Below, piece by piece: positions 9,681-20,450 of a DNA stretch of 64,000 nucleotides. Position numbers and translations under genes: made by a program. The stretch is from contig JAHIUX010000016.1 of assembly GCA_018816765.1 (NCBI GenBank), positions 1 through 64,000 on the forward strand. Direction: 5' to 3'. Within the stretch, counting starts at the first letter, position 1; the number at the start of each line of letters is the position of its first letter. The stretch is from Bacteroidota bacterium. GTDB lineage: Bacteria > Bacteroidota > Bacteroidia > Bacteroidales > F082. Under the pieces are notes generated by a model, which was given only the letters and a program-made list of their open reading frames with translations, made no database searches and was not told the origin of the DNA.

Positions 9681-11632
9681 AATTGTGCAAGCTTTGAAGT
9701 GAGTTCATCCTTTTCCCGGTGTTTTTCATCCCAGTTTTCCATTAACTGCTGAATCTCCTGTTTGATTCCGTTGTACTGCTTATACCATGCATCGTCGATG
9801 GTGTTACCGGCATATGCCGCAGGGTTTTTAAGCACCTCGTTCATCGTTTCAAGCTGCAATTCGAGCTGTTGAATGTTGTTTTCGATGGATTCGATTTCTT
9901 TGTCTGTTTTTCGCAACTCCTTGTCAATCAGTTTCCGCTGTGCATAGTTTGTTTTATTAACCGATGGCTGACTGTCGCTTGACTCGACCTGCTTTGGTCT
10001 CGCAAGGTTAAGCTCGTCGAGCTTTTCAATGGCCCTTGCCTCCAGAAAATCATAGATATCTCCAATAAATTCCCTGATCACCGGCTTTCGGAATTCATAC
10101 ACCTTGGTGGTGAGTCCCTGCAAAAAATCCCTGTCATGCGAAACAACAATCAGGGTGCCATCGAAGCGTAGCAAAGCACTTTTCAGGATATCTTTCGATT
10201 GCATATCGAGGTGGTTTGTGGGCTCATCCAGCACGAGCAGATTGGTTGGTTTAAGCAGTAATTTAGCCAGCGACAGGCGCGATTTTTCACCACCCGACAA
10301 CACCTTTACCTTTTTATCGATTGTTTCGCCACTGAACAGGAATGCGCCTAAAAGCGATTTGACTTTTGTACGCATATCACCAATAGCAATTTCATCAAGC
10401 GTTTCAAATACCGTTTGTTCAGGATCGAGCATATCTCCCTGATTTTGTGCGTAGTAACCCATGCTCACCAGGTGTCCAAGTTTTAACTCGCCTTCATGCT
10501 CTAACAGGCGTGCGATGATTTTCGAGAGGGTCGACTTCCCTTCACCGTTCCTTCCCACAAAAGCAATCTTTTCCCCTCTGAGTATTGTCAGATCGATGCT
10601 GTTTAACACTTCGAGCGCACCGTAATGCTTGGTTACTTTTTTTGCTTCGACAACAATTTTCCCTGAATGTGGTGCCGGCGGAAAACGAAAATGTATGCTT
10701 GATTGGTCGCGGTCATCCACGATCACTTCATCCATTTTCTCGAGCAGCTTTACACGCGACTGCACCTGTTTGGCTTTGGTCGATTTATACCTGAAACGTT
10801 CAATAAACCGCTCAATTTCACGAATTTCGCGTTGCTGATTATTATAGGCAGCCACCTGGCTTTCGACACGCTGTTCCCGGTTGCTTACATAGTCGGAATA
10901 GGATCCTTTGTAATCATAAATCCTTGCCTGGCTGATTTCGATTGTTCTGTTGCACACATTATCGAGGAAGGCCCTGTCGTGCGACACCATAATAATGGCA
11001 CCATAATACCCTTGCAGAAACTGCTCGAGCCATTGAATTGACTCGATATCGAGGTGATTTGTGGGCTCATCGAGCAGCAGCAGCGAGGGTTTCTTCAGCA
11101 GCAATTTGGCCAGTTCAACACGCATTTGCCAGCCATTGCTAAATTCAGCCATTGGACGTGAAAAGTCACTTCGTTCAAAACCAAGGCCTAGCAAAACTTT
11201 TTCAGCTTCACCCTCAAGCGATTGCCCACCAATCATGGCAAAGCGTTCGTTCAGCACAGCCAGTTTCTCGATCAGGCGGTGGTAAGCCGCTGATTCATAA
11301 TCGTCACGGCTGGCCAGAAGTGTACCAGTTTGAGCGATTTGTTGTTCGAGGCGGTTAATTTCGTCAAATGCAAGAAATGCCTCTTTCAGTACTGTTTGCT
11401 GGCTGTTGTGTTCTTTTTCCTGTGGCAGATATCCTATGGTCGTTTCTTCAGGAATTACAATTTCACCGCCTCTTGGAACTTCAATGCCGCACATGAGGCG
11501 CAACAGGGTTGTTTTTCCGGCACCATTCTTTCCCACAAGGCCAATACGGTCTTTCGGTCTGATCATAAAGGAGATTCGGGTGAAAAGGTCGTCACCGGAA
11601 TAGTGCATCGAAAGGTTTTGTACGGATACCAT
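9674..11632 (-). CDS. ABC-F family ATPase (ribosome-associated, Uup/YheS-like)
   Basis: Soluble protein with two ABC ATPase domains and no membrane segments; ABC-F proteins bind the ribosomal E site and adjust translation or relieve stalling. The 652 residues contain Walker A GLVGKNGAGKTT (31-42), Walker B LLLLDEPTNHLD, then an interdomain linker with Arg/Lys-rich helices (the P-site tRNA-interaction motif region), a second Walker A GRNGEGKST, signature LSGGEKSRLSLAKLLL and Walker B LLVLDEPTNHLD. The C-terminal 110 residues form a charged coiled coil as in Uup. The first signature is FSNGWQMRVELA, a common ABC-F variant. A TATTTTTG -7 box lies 18 bases upstream on the minus strand. It overlaps the prenyl synthase gene tail to tail by 7 bases. 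Confidence 0.95.
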   Translation of the reverse strand: MVSVQNLSMHYSGDDLFTRISFMIRPKDRIGLVGKNGAGKTTLLRLMCGIEVPRGGEIVIPEETTIGYLPQEKEHNSQQTVLKEAFLAFDEINRLEQQIAQTGTLLASRDDYESAAYHRLIEKLAVLNERFAMIGGQSLEGEAEKVLLGLGFERSDFSRPMAEFSNGWQMRVELAKLLLKKPSLLLLDEPTNHLDIESIQWLEQFLQGYYGAIIMVSHDRAFLDNVCNRTIEISQARIYDYKGSYSDYVSNREQRVESQVAAYNNQQREIREIERFIERFRYKSTKAKQVQSRVKLLEKMDEVIVDDRDQSSIHFRFPPAPHSGKIVVEAKKVTKHYGALEVLNSIDLTILRGEKIAFVGRNGEGKSTLSKIIARLLEHEGELKLGHLVSMGYYAQNQGDMLDPEQTVFETLDEIAIGDMRTKVKSLLGAFLFSGETIDKKVKVLSGGEKSRLSLAKLLLKPTNLLVLDEPTNHLDMQSKDILKSALLRFDGTLIVVSHDRDFLQGLTTKVYEFRKPVIREFIGDIYDFLEARAIEKLDELNLARPKQVESSDSQPSVNKTNYAQRKLIDKELRKTDKEIESIENNIQQLELQLETMNEVLKNPAAYAGNTIDDAWYKQYNGIKQEIQQLMENWDEKHREKDELTSKLAQFQ

Positions 11633-11649
11633 GCGGGCTAAAATGTGTG

Positions 11650-11657
11650 CAAAAATA
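11650..11657 (-). promoter_or_regulatory. -7 promoter box of the ABC-F gene
   Basis: The minus-strand octamer TATTTTTG fits the Bacteroidota -7 consensus TAnnTTTG and lies 18 bases before the start codon at 11632. No TTG was found at the matching -33 distance. Confidence 0.55.
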
Positions 11658-11740
11658 CAGATTCAGGCCGACATTTCGCCTATCATGGCAGCATTTGTGC
11701 CGGAGTACAACTTAAGAAAAGCCGGTTTATTTCGTTGGAT

Positions 11741-11774
11741 AAAAAAAGGAGGACCCGTAATGGGCCCTCCTTTT
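11741..11774 (-). terminator. Rho-independent terminator of the giant adhesin gene
   Basis: A 13-bp stem (11744-11756 with 11762-11774, one mismatch) with a 5-nt loop is followed on the minus strand by a run of seven T (complement of 11741-11747). It lies about 30 bases after the stop codon at 11805. Confidence 0.9.
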
Positions 11775-11804
11775 GGTATAACTACAGGCTAATGCCTTGG
11801 CGAA

Positions 11805-14800
11805 CTACCTTACGATGGTTACGCGTTTGGTCACTGTGCCTTCGGTTGTAGCAATCTTAACCATGTAAACACCAGCTTCGTAGCCAGCTACGTTAAGTTC
11901 AACCTTGGTTTGGTTGCTAACTTCAACGTCGTAAACAACCTGACCAACATAGTTGATCACGGTGATACGGTTGATGCTGCTGCCACTGTTGATGTTAACG
12001 AGGTCTTTAGCAGGGTTCGGATAAACTTGGGTCATTACTTCGCTGATTTCATTTACATTGGTGTAAAGAACGCAGATGAAGTCGTCACCAGGACTAGCCG
12101 GTTCTGCTGCCAATGCTGCAGGTGATTCACAATAGTCGGTTTCACTTTCCCAAACTGAAGTTACTTTGTAGCAATAGGTTGATCCAATAACCAAACCTTC
12201 CGATGCTGGATCGAGGTAGGTGTAGTTAAGTGTACCAATGTAAGGAACAAAGTCGTACAATTCGTAAGCGCCATTATTTACACTTCTGTAAATATTGAAG
12301 CCGCCGAGCATACGTTCGCTGTCGTTGTTAGCGCTTACGCCAACTTCCTTCATTTCACCTCTTGCGAGCTGAACGCTGGTGTTGTTGTAAACCATATCAT
12401 CAACAAGCGGAGTGCTTGGTGTGGTGAAACCAAGTTCCTGAACGTAAGCTTCAACATTCCAGTTGTAGCTCAAGGTAGGAGCGATTTCTGAGAGGGCATC
12501 CCAGCTAACACCGTCGAGGCTGATCATGTCACCATAACCAGTTACGGCAGGACCTTCGTCTGTACCAGCAGGGAATTTACCTGCAACCTGACCAGCAACG
12601 CTGTAACCAACCCACAATTCGCTGGCAACGTCCAGTGTGATCGGGGTGTCGAGGGTTACTTCATTCCACATGCCAACTACAGGAGCTGCGATGAGTTTAG
12701 AAGCAAGTAAGGTAGCTGCGTTAGCGCCCTTCCAAACTTTCACGGTAAGTGTACCAAATCCGTCGTCTTGTGGGAAGATACGAACTTTAGTAATGCTTGT
12801 TCCGTTGAATTCATTCAACTGACCAGCGTCCCAACGAGCAGCAACTGTGAAGTCGCCACCATCGGTTAAGCCAATACCTGAGAAGTTGGTGCCACTATCC
12901 CATTTAATCCATTCAGCGATTGGGAGCGGAACTTCCGGAGCAACCCAGCCTAAACGGATACCGATGGTACCATTAGCATTTACTTCTTCTCCAGTCAAAT
13001 CTTCAGGAGAAGCACATTGACGGTAAACAGCGACGTTATCAACGAACCATGATACGAGATCACTTGATACGGTGCATGCTGCGTTGAAACGAACCATGAA
13101 TACCTTGCCCATTGCCTGGTCAGTGATTTTCAGGTGTTTCGATGTCCAACCGAAGCTGCCATTGTTAGCGAATTCAAATACGGTTGTCCAGGCAGCGCCG
13201 TCATAAACCTGTACTTGAAGTTTTTCGTTGCCAGTAGCAAAACGATCGTTCAGTTTCACGTCAAAGTCTAACCAGATGTCGCCTTCGGTCATGCCGTAGC
13301 CCAACAGCGGATAGCTTCTCAGGGCTGAATTACCATCGGTGATCAAAGGATCCCATGTAAATTCGGCACTTGGAGCTCCGTTACCTGTTTGACCAGCTAC
13401 ACGCCAGTTAGGTCCGCTGGTTGTCCAGTCGTTCAGTTCAAATGTTCCACCAGCGAAATCTTCGTAGAATGGAAGTTCGAAACCAAATACAACTTCAACA
13501 GTTACAGGACCTTCGATCATAGATTCGGCGGTTTCACCCGGACGATTATAAGCGGCGAGGTCATAAACTGCTGTTACAGTATATTCATATGTGCCAGGCA
13601 TTAACTGGTTTTCAATGTAGTTGATCCATTCGTCAACTTCTTCACCGTTGTAAGGTACATCAGCTACGAAGTCGCCGTCGCGATAAACTTTGAATGCCAA
13701 CAAGCCATCCGGAACGTCTCCACCACCAGGACCTGGGGTGCCTGACGTTGGGGCACAAATGCTAGCTACCTGAGTACCACCTGGTCCTAATGCGCCGATG
13801 AGGGTGCTAGCGCCAGTGGTTTTGTCAACAACGCGGAGCTGAGCCTGGCCAGCTGTGTTGTTGTAAGCAGACATGATGAGTTGATCGGTAGCCTGATCGT
13901 AGCCTAAGCCCTGACCAAAGTTAGCGTCAAATCCAATTGATCCGATAACGGTGCCAGCACCAGTTGCTTTGTCAATTGAGTAGAACATGTCAGCGCCGAT
14001 GTCATAACCCCAGAGGTTACCTTCAGCGTCGCATGTGATACCAATCATGAGGTTCGAGCCCATGCTGCCAACAGGAGTGGCGGTGAGGGTTTCAACATCA
14101 AATGTATACAGTACGTCGCCACCTGTGCACAGGTAATAGATACCAGTGGTTGGGTCTTTAGCCATACCGGTTACATCAGCGATGGTGTTTCCAAGAGATG
14201 TAACAGTACCTGCTACAACATCAACTTCACGAACGCCGCCGACATTGTCAACTTCGTACATAATGGTGGTGCTTCCTTGTTGGAATTCAGTAGCGTTTGA
14301 GAAGCCAGATCCTGTAAATGGTGCAATGTTTGTCAATGTACCAGGTACATCGATATCCAATGAAATGTAATTAGCAGGAGCGTTGTTCTTGATACCGTAC
14401 ATAATGCTACCACGATAGTTTTCAAAGCCAATGGCTTCTTCTTCGTATCCGGCAACAGGAACTGCATTCAACGGAGCTTGTCCGGTTGATGTAGCATAGT
14501 TTCCAGGAATAATTGTACCTGTGAAAGCAGGGGCAAAGATGCCAGGGCCTTCCATTGGCGGATTCCACCTCAATGGCACTTCATTTGTTCCAAACACATA
14601 GTTTGACTCAAGGTTACGTGGAGGATAGAGGTAGGTTGACTGCCATGTGAAATATACTTTTGGAGAAATTCCGCAAGCATATTTAGCGGCAACAGCACCA
14701 ACATAGGTTTGACCGAAGGTCAGATCCTGGTATTGATATTCGAATATGTCTGCAGCAACTTCAGCAACCAGGCCGTCGTTGAGATACAGCATATATCCCA

Positions 14801-17800
14801 GTACTTCAGGAGTACCATTGCTAACTTCAACATTGTCAACAGCCCAACCTGATGCCCATTGACCGGCGTCATCAGAGTGGAAAGCAAACATGATAGCGCG
14901 TTCACCTGTGAGGCCAGAGAATGCAGCAAGGTTAACCTGAACAGGTGTCCAAGCGGTTCCGGGGCTCATCTGTTGAATTTCTTCCCAGCTAGCACCACCG
15001 TCGGTTGAGTATTCAAGAATAGCCAACTGTCCGAATGCACCTGTGTAGTATTGGTCGAAATACAGCATGAAGCTATCGCTTTCGCGCAGGTCAACTGCAG
15101 GAGTGATGAGGTAGTCCATGCTACCGTCATTGGTACTTCCGGCAAGGTCATCATTGGCAATAGCGAAGAATCCATCGCCTGCAGGTACCGGCCAGTCGGT
15201 CGATCCGTGAGCGCCAGATTTGCGTTCCCAACCCGGACCTTCGGCCTGGAATTTCTGCCAGCCTGCTGGTGGGAAGGTGTTGCCTTCGAAGTCTTCCATC
15301 AGTTTAATTACGAGAGGCTCATCCCATGTACCGATTGATGACAATGGGTCAACGGTGAAGTTACGTGGTGCATAAGCATTTTCTGCCAATACAACATCGC
15401 GTGTCCAAGGAGCAAACGTATAAATATCCTGTTCGTCATATACCTGGTAACCAACTTTATCAACATACAAGTTATAGTATCCTTTGAATACAGAGTCGAA
15501 TACGACTGTACCTGTAGCATCAGTTACTGCAAAGTAGTTGGTGAAAGGATAGTTACGTGCAACAAGGCTAACTTCTGCGCCTGATGGTTCTTCACCGTCG
15601 CAGCAGGTAACATTGATGGTAACGGCAACATCGAGGAGTCTCGGTACGAGGTTTGAATAAACCCAGATCGAGTAATCGTTGTTGGTGTATTTAGCCCTTA
15701 CAGCATAAGCATACCATCCCATTGGGAGGTTGTTGTAGCCATTGTCTGTGTAGGTTAAGTTTGTTGTTGTAGCAAGAATGGTCAATGTACCATCTTCAGG
15801 AGTTTCGCCAGCAGCTGGATCAAATCCGGCAACGCGGGCTACCTGATAATTAACAACGCTACGTTCGTCGTTCATGCCATCAACCATTTTCACTTCACCG
15901 TTTTTAACAGTACCAGCGGTTTGAACCATTGGCGTGCCATTCTGTGAAATGTAAACGTTGCCTGCTGCAGAAGCTTTGGTAGGAATAACTACTTCGCTTG
16001 TTTCAGGAGCAAGAGGAGCGAGGATCGGGCTGCTAACGATAGCGCGGAACATGAAGTCCTGGAAGGATGAAACCATCCATGAACCACCTGACATTTTGCT
16101 ATAGCTGCGGAATGCAGTCGGAGGAGTAACGTCGATACCGATAGGAGCTGCATTTGGAGGTGTGCCGCCTTGATACATGGCAAGATAGAAGTTGCCAGAT
16201 TCGATGGTAGCATTCAAACCGTAGAAGGTAACCCATCCGTAGTTGTTAACAGTTACTTCGATAGAGTCGAGGGTTGTTCCCGGCATGCCGTTTTCGCCAT
16301 CAGCTGCATGAACAGCGATACCAAAGGAGCTGCCTAAGAAGTTTGCATTGGCTGGGAAGCTTCCGTCGCCAACATAAACACGACCGCCCATGATTTGGAG
16401 TGGATATCCGCTAGGAGTAAACTTAACGGCATTGGCTCCACCTGAGAATAACCACATTGCGTAGTCTTCTGCATGGCCATCGTCATAAAGGATTTCATAT
16501 ACCGGCTCAGGTAACATCCAGTCAACGCGCACCTTGGTGTCGTTATCAATAACTGTAGCTATTACGCCTGCAGGTGGATATGGGGTTTCATACATTGCAA
16601 CACTAACTTCGGTGTTGATACCAGCCTGAGCAAATGTGTCAGCAACAATAACTGTCTGATAGCCTAATTTGTCGAAGATTACGTCATAAACGTCTTCGTC
16701 AACATACATACCATAGTTACCATTGGCGTTGGTGGTTGTCTGGTAGCTACCAAACATACTCACTGCTGTTACATAAGCCTGGTTGATAGGAGCATTGGTG
16801 TTGCCATCGTGTACGTTTCCGAAGAAGCGGCCAGGAGTGTAAACAACCATGGTGTTCGGAATTGAGTGATAATCACCAGGAGCGAGTTCATTTGTTTCGA
16901 GGATCAGATCCTGGTTGTAGGTTCCTGGATCAGCATAGTCGATTGAACTGTAGGTCATGATCACATCCTGACTCTGTCCTTCATTGATTGTTCCGAAAGC
17001 AGGCTCAACATCGATGATGAAGGTTGCAGGAACTGAATAGTAAACAGCCAGGTTATTCTTAAGATAAGTAGTGTTGAAAGCAACCTGGAGGCCAATGGCA
17101 CCAGCGGCATCTTCGATACCAACGGTAGCACTGTTCAGGGTTCCAGTCATGCTCAGGTATTGCATTTTGATAGCGCCTGAAGGATAGAGAATTACTTCGA
17201 AAGTGTTTAAAGAAGATGAACCCAATTTAGGAACATTCTGATATTCAATCACGAAATAATTGTTGGCCACATCAAAATAGGAATACAATTTAGCAGCGCC
17301 GGTAAAGTTAAGGTCGTCCCAGAACATGGCGATCATGTTGTTTGGTTGGGTTGCAACCGGGATACCAGTATTGCTATATGTGGTTCCGCTTGTTCCAAAG
17401 GTCAGATAACCATTGGTTGAAGCACGCAGGGTAGTTTGTGGAACATCATAGAATGGGAATGCGAAAGGAAGGTTGATCTGAACATAGTTGTCATCACCTG
17501 ACAAGCCATGGTCGGTACCAAGACCAGCAATTTCGATCCAGTTAAAGGTTGGTCCACCTGGTTCGTCTGAGTCAATCCAAACTGATCCGAAAGCATCAGG
17601 TCCACCGGCACCCAAAACGATGGGTTGTCCTTGACCGTCACCTTCAACAGAACCTTTGGGAAGGTTAGCTGCATTGATCATAGAAGGAGTAACTTCTGTA
17701 TTGTTTTTCTTCACATTAGGATCAGCAAGCAGTTGTTGTGCAGCATAATCCGGGAATGTATAAGCCAAAACGCCTTCACCGCAATTGGTCAGTGTCAACA

Positions 17801-20045
17801 GAACCGGTTCATTGGTGCTGGGCCACTGATAGTTGATAGGTGCAGCTGGGTTGTAGCACAGATCGGGGATCAACCAGAATACGCTGACAGGACCGGCAGG
17901 AACTGTCTGACCTTCGGCAAATACTGCAGCTACGGTATAGCTATAAACGCCGTAGGTAGGCAGAAAATCGGTAAAGGTATTATTGGTTGTGGTAGCAATA
18001 GGAGTGCCATTGCGTTCGATCACGAAATATTCGAATGTAATTTCAGGGTTGAATGTCCAGCTCATATTTACCTGGCCGGTGATCGGGTTGATCAGAACAG
18101 CTTCAAGGTTATCGCAAGGATAGAGAGCAGGGCCGGCAACGCGCATGGTTACAGGAATATTGATTGTACCAACGTTAGGGCTGGTTGTGAAGATAATGTT
18201 TGCTGTGAGGATTTCGCCAGCAACGTGACCTGTAGCGTCGAAGTTTGTACCAAGGTTGTAGGTTCCGCCGTTAGGAAGAACTTCACCGGCATAAGCATCG
18301 AGTGTGAGCCATCCACCGCTAAGTGGTTGTTCGGTATCTACGAGGTAAATGTTGCTGTTGCTTTGGTTAACAACCCAAAGGTTACCGTCATCGTTTATGT
18401 CAAGACCTGCGCCTGAGTAACCAACGCCACCAGGAATCATGAAAGCCTGCAAAGTCATCCAACCATTGTTAGGATCAACTTCGGTTACCTGGTCGGTAGG
18501 AGTGTTAGCAACGATATACAATGATCCGTCTCCATCGGGGCCGCCCTGAGGGTGCCATGCAAGACCGGAAACACCGTTCCATGCATACTGACTGATGGTG
18601 GCACCTGTTGAGGTAACACGCCAGATCATATTGCTGTTCCAACCACCAATATAATATTCGTCGTTGTCAGCGTCATAAGCAAGACCACGTTGGCTGGTTA
18701 CTGCGAAAGCACCAGTAATGGTTGCAACAAGACTTCCTGTAGCCAGGTCGATCTTCTTGATACCATTGTCGCCACCAACATTACATCCATAGAGGTAGGT
18801 TTCGTCGCTGTCCATATCGCCAACCCATGATCCGCCGAAAGAGGCAGGAATGGTTTGTCCGAACTGGGTACCATCAAGGTTATAAGCAACAATTTGTCCA
18901 GGATTGGTGAAAGGATTGGTTACCCACATTTTTTCACCATCCCAGCCGCAACCCCAAGGTTGGTTGCCAGCAGGAACGAACGACATAACAACATCACCGA
19001 AATCACGGTTAGCTGTATTGCCGATTACTTCGTCGTTGGCACCCTGACGGGTAATAGCCATTGGATTGGCTACTTCGCCTGTGATCACTTTCGAAGTTGG
19101 CATTCCGTAGTGAGGATATTCAGGAGCCTGAGGAGCTGAAGGGAAAATAATTTCAGCATTCCAGGCCAAAAGTCCGTCACCATTGTTCAATAATCCAAGA
19201 TACCTGGTCAGGTATTCGTTAGGATTAACGGTTTCGTCCAAAATCAACGGATTAATAATGAGGTTAGGACGTGTGAGCACCCAGTCGAGCTGAGTTAAGC
19301 CATTTACCACGATATTAACGGTTTGTGTTGCAAGGTTGTAACCTTCTTTGTAGCAAGTAACTGTCTGGGTGTTGCCCGGAGCATCTTCCCACATGTAGTG
19401 ACCATCAGGTCCGGTGGTAGCACCACCAACACCCTGGATACCAACATAGGCACCATTGATGGTAAGTCCCTGTCCATTGAAAACATAACCGTGCAGGTCG
19501 CCTTGTGTAACAACCCTTACCAAAATACCGAAGTCCATGTTTGAACCCCAGGTATAGCTGCCGCAAGGATCGAGAGGCAAGGAACCGCTTTCGCGTTGCA
19601 TAACGCGCATACGGGTCGTTCCCAGGTTAGCTGTTGCAGGAACGGTGAAGGTGTAAGTGTAAGGAACGGAGTTGTTTGGACTGCCCGACCATGAGCCTAC
19701 CAATTCGGTAGCTTCATAAACTTCGTTAGCATTCCAGTCAATCCAAACACTTCCAGCACCACTGTATGTACCACCGCAGGTACCCCAGGTAACTGAAACA
19801 GAATAGGTTCCCCCGGGAGTGACATCAGCAACCTTATATGTAAGGTCCTGTAAGCCAGTAACACCAGGGCATCCTGTGTGAGCAATGTTCTGAACGATAC
19901 CATTCAACGTAACGTTGGTTACGTTTGAATCATACGTACTGGACGGGCCTCCCGTACAGTACACAGCACTTGCGTTAGGGATGAAAGAAAACATCCCAAA
20001 AACAAGTACAGCCATCCATTTAAGCAATGTAGCTTTACTGTTCAT
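11805..20045 (-). CDS. Giant secreted multidomain adhesin-like protein with T9SS sorting domain
   Basis: A 2,746-residue surface or secreted protein. The N-terminus is a Sec signal peptide (basic start, hydrophobic run, ASA cleavage context). Then, in order: a GEVED-type domain (to about residue 180, with WIDWNANEVYEATE); a carboxypeptidase-regulatory-like Ig fold; a beta-propeller-like stretch with repeated asp/gly blades (about 360-600); fibronectin III-like segments; a nidogen-like region near RASTNGYLTFGTSG; another regulatory Ig fold; two choice-of-anchor J-like lectin domains, one starting MEDFEGNTFPPAGW; a second propeller; and a type A sorting domain (VYPNPAKDLVNINSG to RVTIVR). No catalytic domain was recognised. 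Together these suggest adhesion or glycan/matrix binding. Start chosen at 20045 because the upstream ATG would add 16 non-signal residues. The long A-rich leader and apparent preference for GGT, GCT, AAC and GTA codons suggest strong expression (impression, not counted). Confidence 0.9.
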   Translation of the reverse strand: MNSKATLLKWMAVLVFGMFSFIPNASAVYCTGGPSSTYDSNVTNVTLNGIVQNIAHTGCPGVTGLQDLTYKVADVTPGGTYSVSVTWGTCGGTYSGAGSVWIDWNANEVYEATELVGSWSGSPNNSVPYTYTFTVPATANLGTTRMRVMQRESGSLPLDPCGSYTWGSNMDFGILVRVVTQGDLHGYVFNGQGLTINGAYVGIQGVGGATTGPDGHYMWEDAPGNTQTVTCYKEGYNLATQTVNIVVNGLTQLDWVLTRPNLIINPLILDETVNPNEYLTRYLGLLNNGDGLLAWNAEIIFPSAPQAPEYPHYGMPTSKVITGEVANPMAITRQGANDEVIGNTANRDFGDVVMSFVPAGNQPWGCGWDGEKMWVTNPFTNPGQIVAYNLDGTQFGQTIPASFGGSWVGDMDSDETYLYGCNVGGDNGIKKIDLATGSLVATITGAFAVTSQRGLAYDADNDEYYIGGWNSNMIWRVTSTGATISQYAWNGVSGLAWHPQGGPDGDGSLYIVANTPTDQVTEVDPNNGWMTLQAFMIPGGVGYSGAGLDINDDGNLWVVNQSNSNIYLVDTEQPLSGGWLTLDAYAGEVLPNGGTYNLGTNFDATGHVAGEILTANIIFTTSPNVGTINIPVTMRVAGPALYPCDNLEAVLINPITGQVNMSWTFNPEITFEYFVIERNGTPIATTTNNTFTDFLPTYGVYSYTVAAVFAEGQTVPAGPVSVFWLIPDLCYNPAAPINYQWPSTNEPVLLTLTNCGEGVLAYTFPDYAAQQLLADPNVKKNNTEVTPSMINAANLPKGSVEGDGQGQPIVLGAGGPDAFGSVWIDSDEPGGPTFNWIEIAGLGTDHGLSGDDNYVQINLPFAFPFYDVPQTTLRASTNGYLTFGTSGTTYSNTGIPVATQPNNMIAMFWDDLNFTGAAKLYSYFDVANNYFVIEYQNVPKLGSSSLNTFEVILYPSGAIKMQYLSMTGTLNSATVGIEDAAGAIGLQVAFNTTYLKNNLAVYYSVPATFIIDVEPAFGTINEGQSQDVIMTYSSIDYADPGTYNQDLILETNELAPGDYHSIPNTMVVYTPGRFFGNVHDGNTNAPINQAYVTAVSMFGSYQTTTNANGNYGMYVDEDVYDVIFDKLGYQTVIVADTFAQAGINTEVSVAMYETPYPPAGVIATVIDNDTKVRVDWMLPEPVYEILYDDGHAEDYAMWLFSGGANAVKFTPSGYPLQIMGGRVYVGDGSFPANANFLGSSFGIAVHAADGENGMPGTTLDSIEVTVNNYGWVTFYGLNATIESGNFYLAMYQGGTPPNAAPIGIDVTPPTAFRSYSKMSGGSWMVSSFQDFMFRAIVSSPILAPLAPETSEVVIPTKASAAGNVYISQNGTPMVQTAGTVKNGEVKMVDGMNDERSVVNYQVARVAGFDPAAGETPEDGTLTILATTTNLTYTDNGYNNLPMGWYAYAVRAKYTNNDYSIWVYSNLVPRLLDVAVTINVTCCDGEEPSGAEVSLVARNYPFTNYFAVTDATGTVVFDSVFKGYYNLYVDKVGYQVYDEQDIYTFAPWTRDVVLAENAYAPRNFTVDPLSSIGTWDEPLVIKLMEDFEGNTFPPAGWQKFQAEGPGWERKSGAHGSTDWPVPAGDGFFAIANDDLAGSTNDGSMDYLITPAVDLRESDSFMLYFDQYYTGAFGQLAILEYSTDGGASWEEIQQMSPGTAWTPVQVNLAAFSGLTGERAIMFAFHSDDAGQWASGWAVDNVEVSNGTPEVLGYMLYLNDGLVAEVAADIFEYQYQDLTFGQTYVGAVAAKYACGISPKVYFTWQSTYLYPPRNLESNYVFGTNEVPLRWNPPMEGPGIFAPAFTGTIIPGNYATSTGQAPLNAVPVAGYEEEAIGFENYRGSIMYGIKNNAPANYISLDIDVPGTLTNIAPFTGSGFSNATEFQQGSTTIMYEVDNVGGVREVDVVAGTVTSLGNTIADVTGMAKDPTTGIYYLCTGGDVLYTFDVETLTATPVGSMGSNLMIGITCDAEGNLWGYDIGADMFYSIDKATGAGTVIGSIGFDANFGQGLGYDQATDQLIMSAYNNTAGQAQLRVVDKTTGASTLIGALGPGGTQVASICAPTSGTPGPGGGDVPDGLLAFKVYRDGDFVADVPYNGEEVDEWINYIENQLMPGTYEYTVTAVYDLAAYNRPGETAESMIEGPVTVEVVFGFELPFYEDFAGGTFELNDWTTSGPNWRVAGQTGNGAPSAEFTWDPLITDGNSALRSYPLLGYGMTEGDIWLDFDVKLNDRFATGNEKLQVQVYDGAAWTTVFEFANNGSFGWTSKHLKITDQAMGKVFMVRFNAACTVSSDLVSWFVDNVAVYRQCASPEDLTGEEVNANGTIGIRLGWVAPEVPLPIAEWIKWDSGTNFSGIGLTDGGDFTVAARWDAGQLNEFNGTSITKVRIFPQDDGFGTLTVKVWKGANAATLLASKLIAAPVVGMWNEVTLDTPITLDVASELWVGYSVAGQVAGKFPAGTDEGPAVTGYGDMISLDGVSWDALSEIAPTLSYNWNVEAYVQELGFTTPSTPLVDDMVYNNTSVQLARGEMKEVGVSANNDSERMLGGFNIYRSVNNGAYELYDFVPYIGTLNYTYLDPASEGLVIGSTYCYKVTSVWESETDYCESPAALAAEPASPGDDFICVLYTNVNEISEVMTQVYPNPAKDLVNINSGSSINRITVINYVGQVVYDVEVSNQTKVELNVAGYEAGVYMVKIATTEGTVTKRVTIVR

Positions 20046-20234
20046 GATTAATTGATTTAGTTTATAAAAAAAGGAATTTTCGTTTAATAACATTTTGCTT
20101 TTTTGTAATGCTAAAAATTACAAATTGTGTGTAAAACAGCAATCGTGTTGTTTAATAACATTGTTTTTGTGTTTCTTGATTGTTCTCCTTTCATAAAATT
20201 TTGGTGAAACTTGTATTTGTTTTGGAATTGTTCG

Positions 20235-20242
20235 CAAAAATA
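20235..20242 (-). promoter_or_regulatory. Candidate -7 box of the giant adhesin gene
   Basis: The minus strand reads TATTTTTG, an exact match to TAnnTTTG. A minus-strand TTG (complement of 20265-20267) lies 22 bases upstream of it as a loose -33 element. The predicted transcript has a leader of roughly 185 bases. Confidence 0.45.
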
Positions 20243-20431
20243 GGGAAATAAAGCAATACTCAGACAATTTGAGTCACTTCGGGACATAAAAAATCCAGCA
20301 GGCACAACCTCTGGACTAAAACCAATATGGATCAATGAGTTATCCACAATTATTGTAACTTTTGAAATGACTAATTGACTGTTTTACGTGTATAAGACAA
20401 TTAACATCCCCTATACCCCTATTCAAGTCTG

Positions 20432-20450
20432 AAAAAAAAGCGTTTTTTTT
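20432..20450 (-). terminator. Possible terminator of the beta-helix gene
   Basis: Eight A, GCG and eight T form a small dyad that ends in a T-tract on either strand, about 40 bases after the beta-helix stop codon. The stem is all A-T, so the call is weak. Confidence 0.35.

Noticed and set aside
17625-18416. Open frame of 263 codons on the plus strand inside the giant adhesin gene
   Set aside because: It is antisense to a well-supported protein with repeated domains, has no recognisable domain, and its composition looks like the reverse of the real gene.
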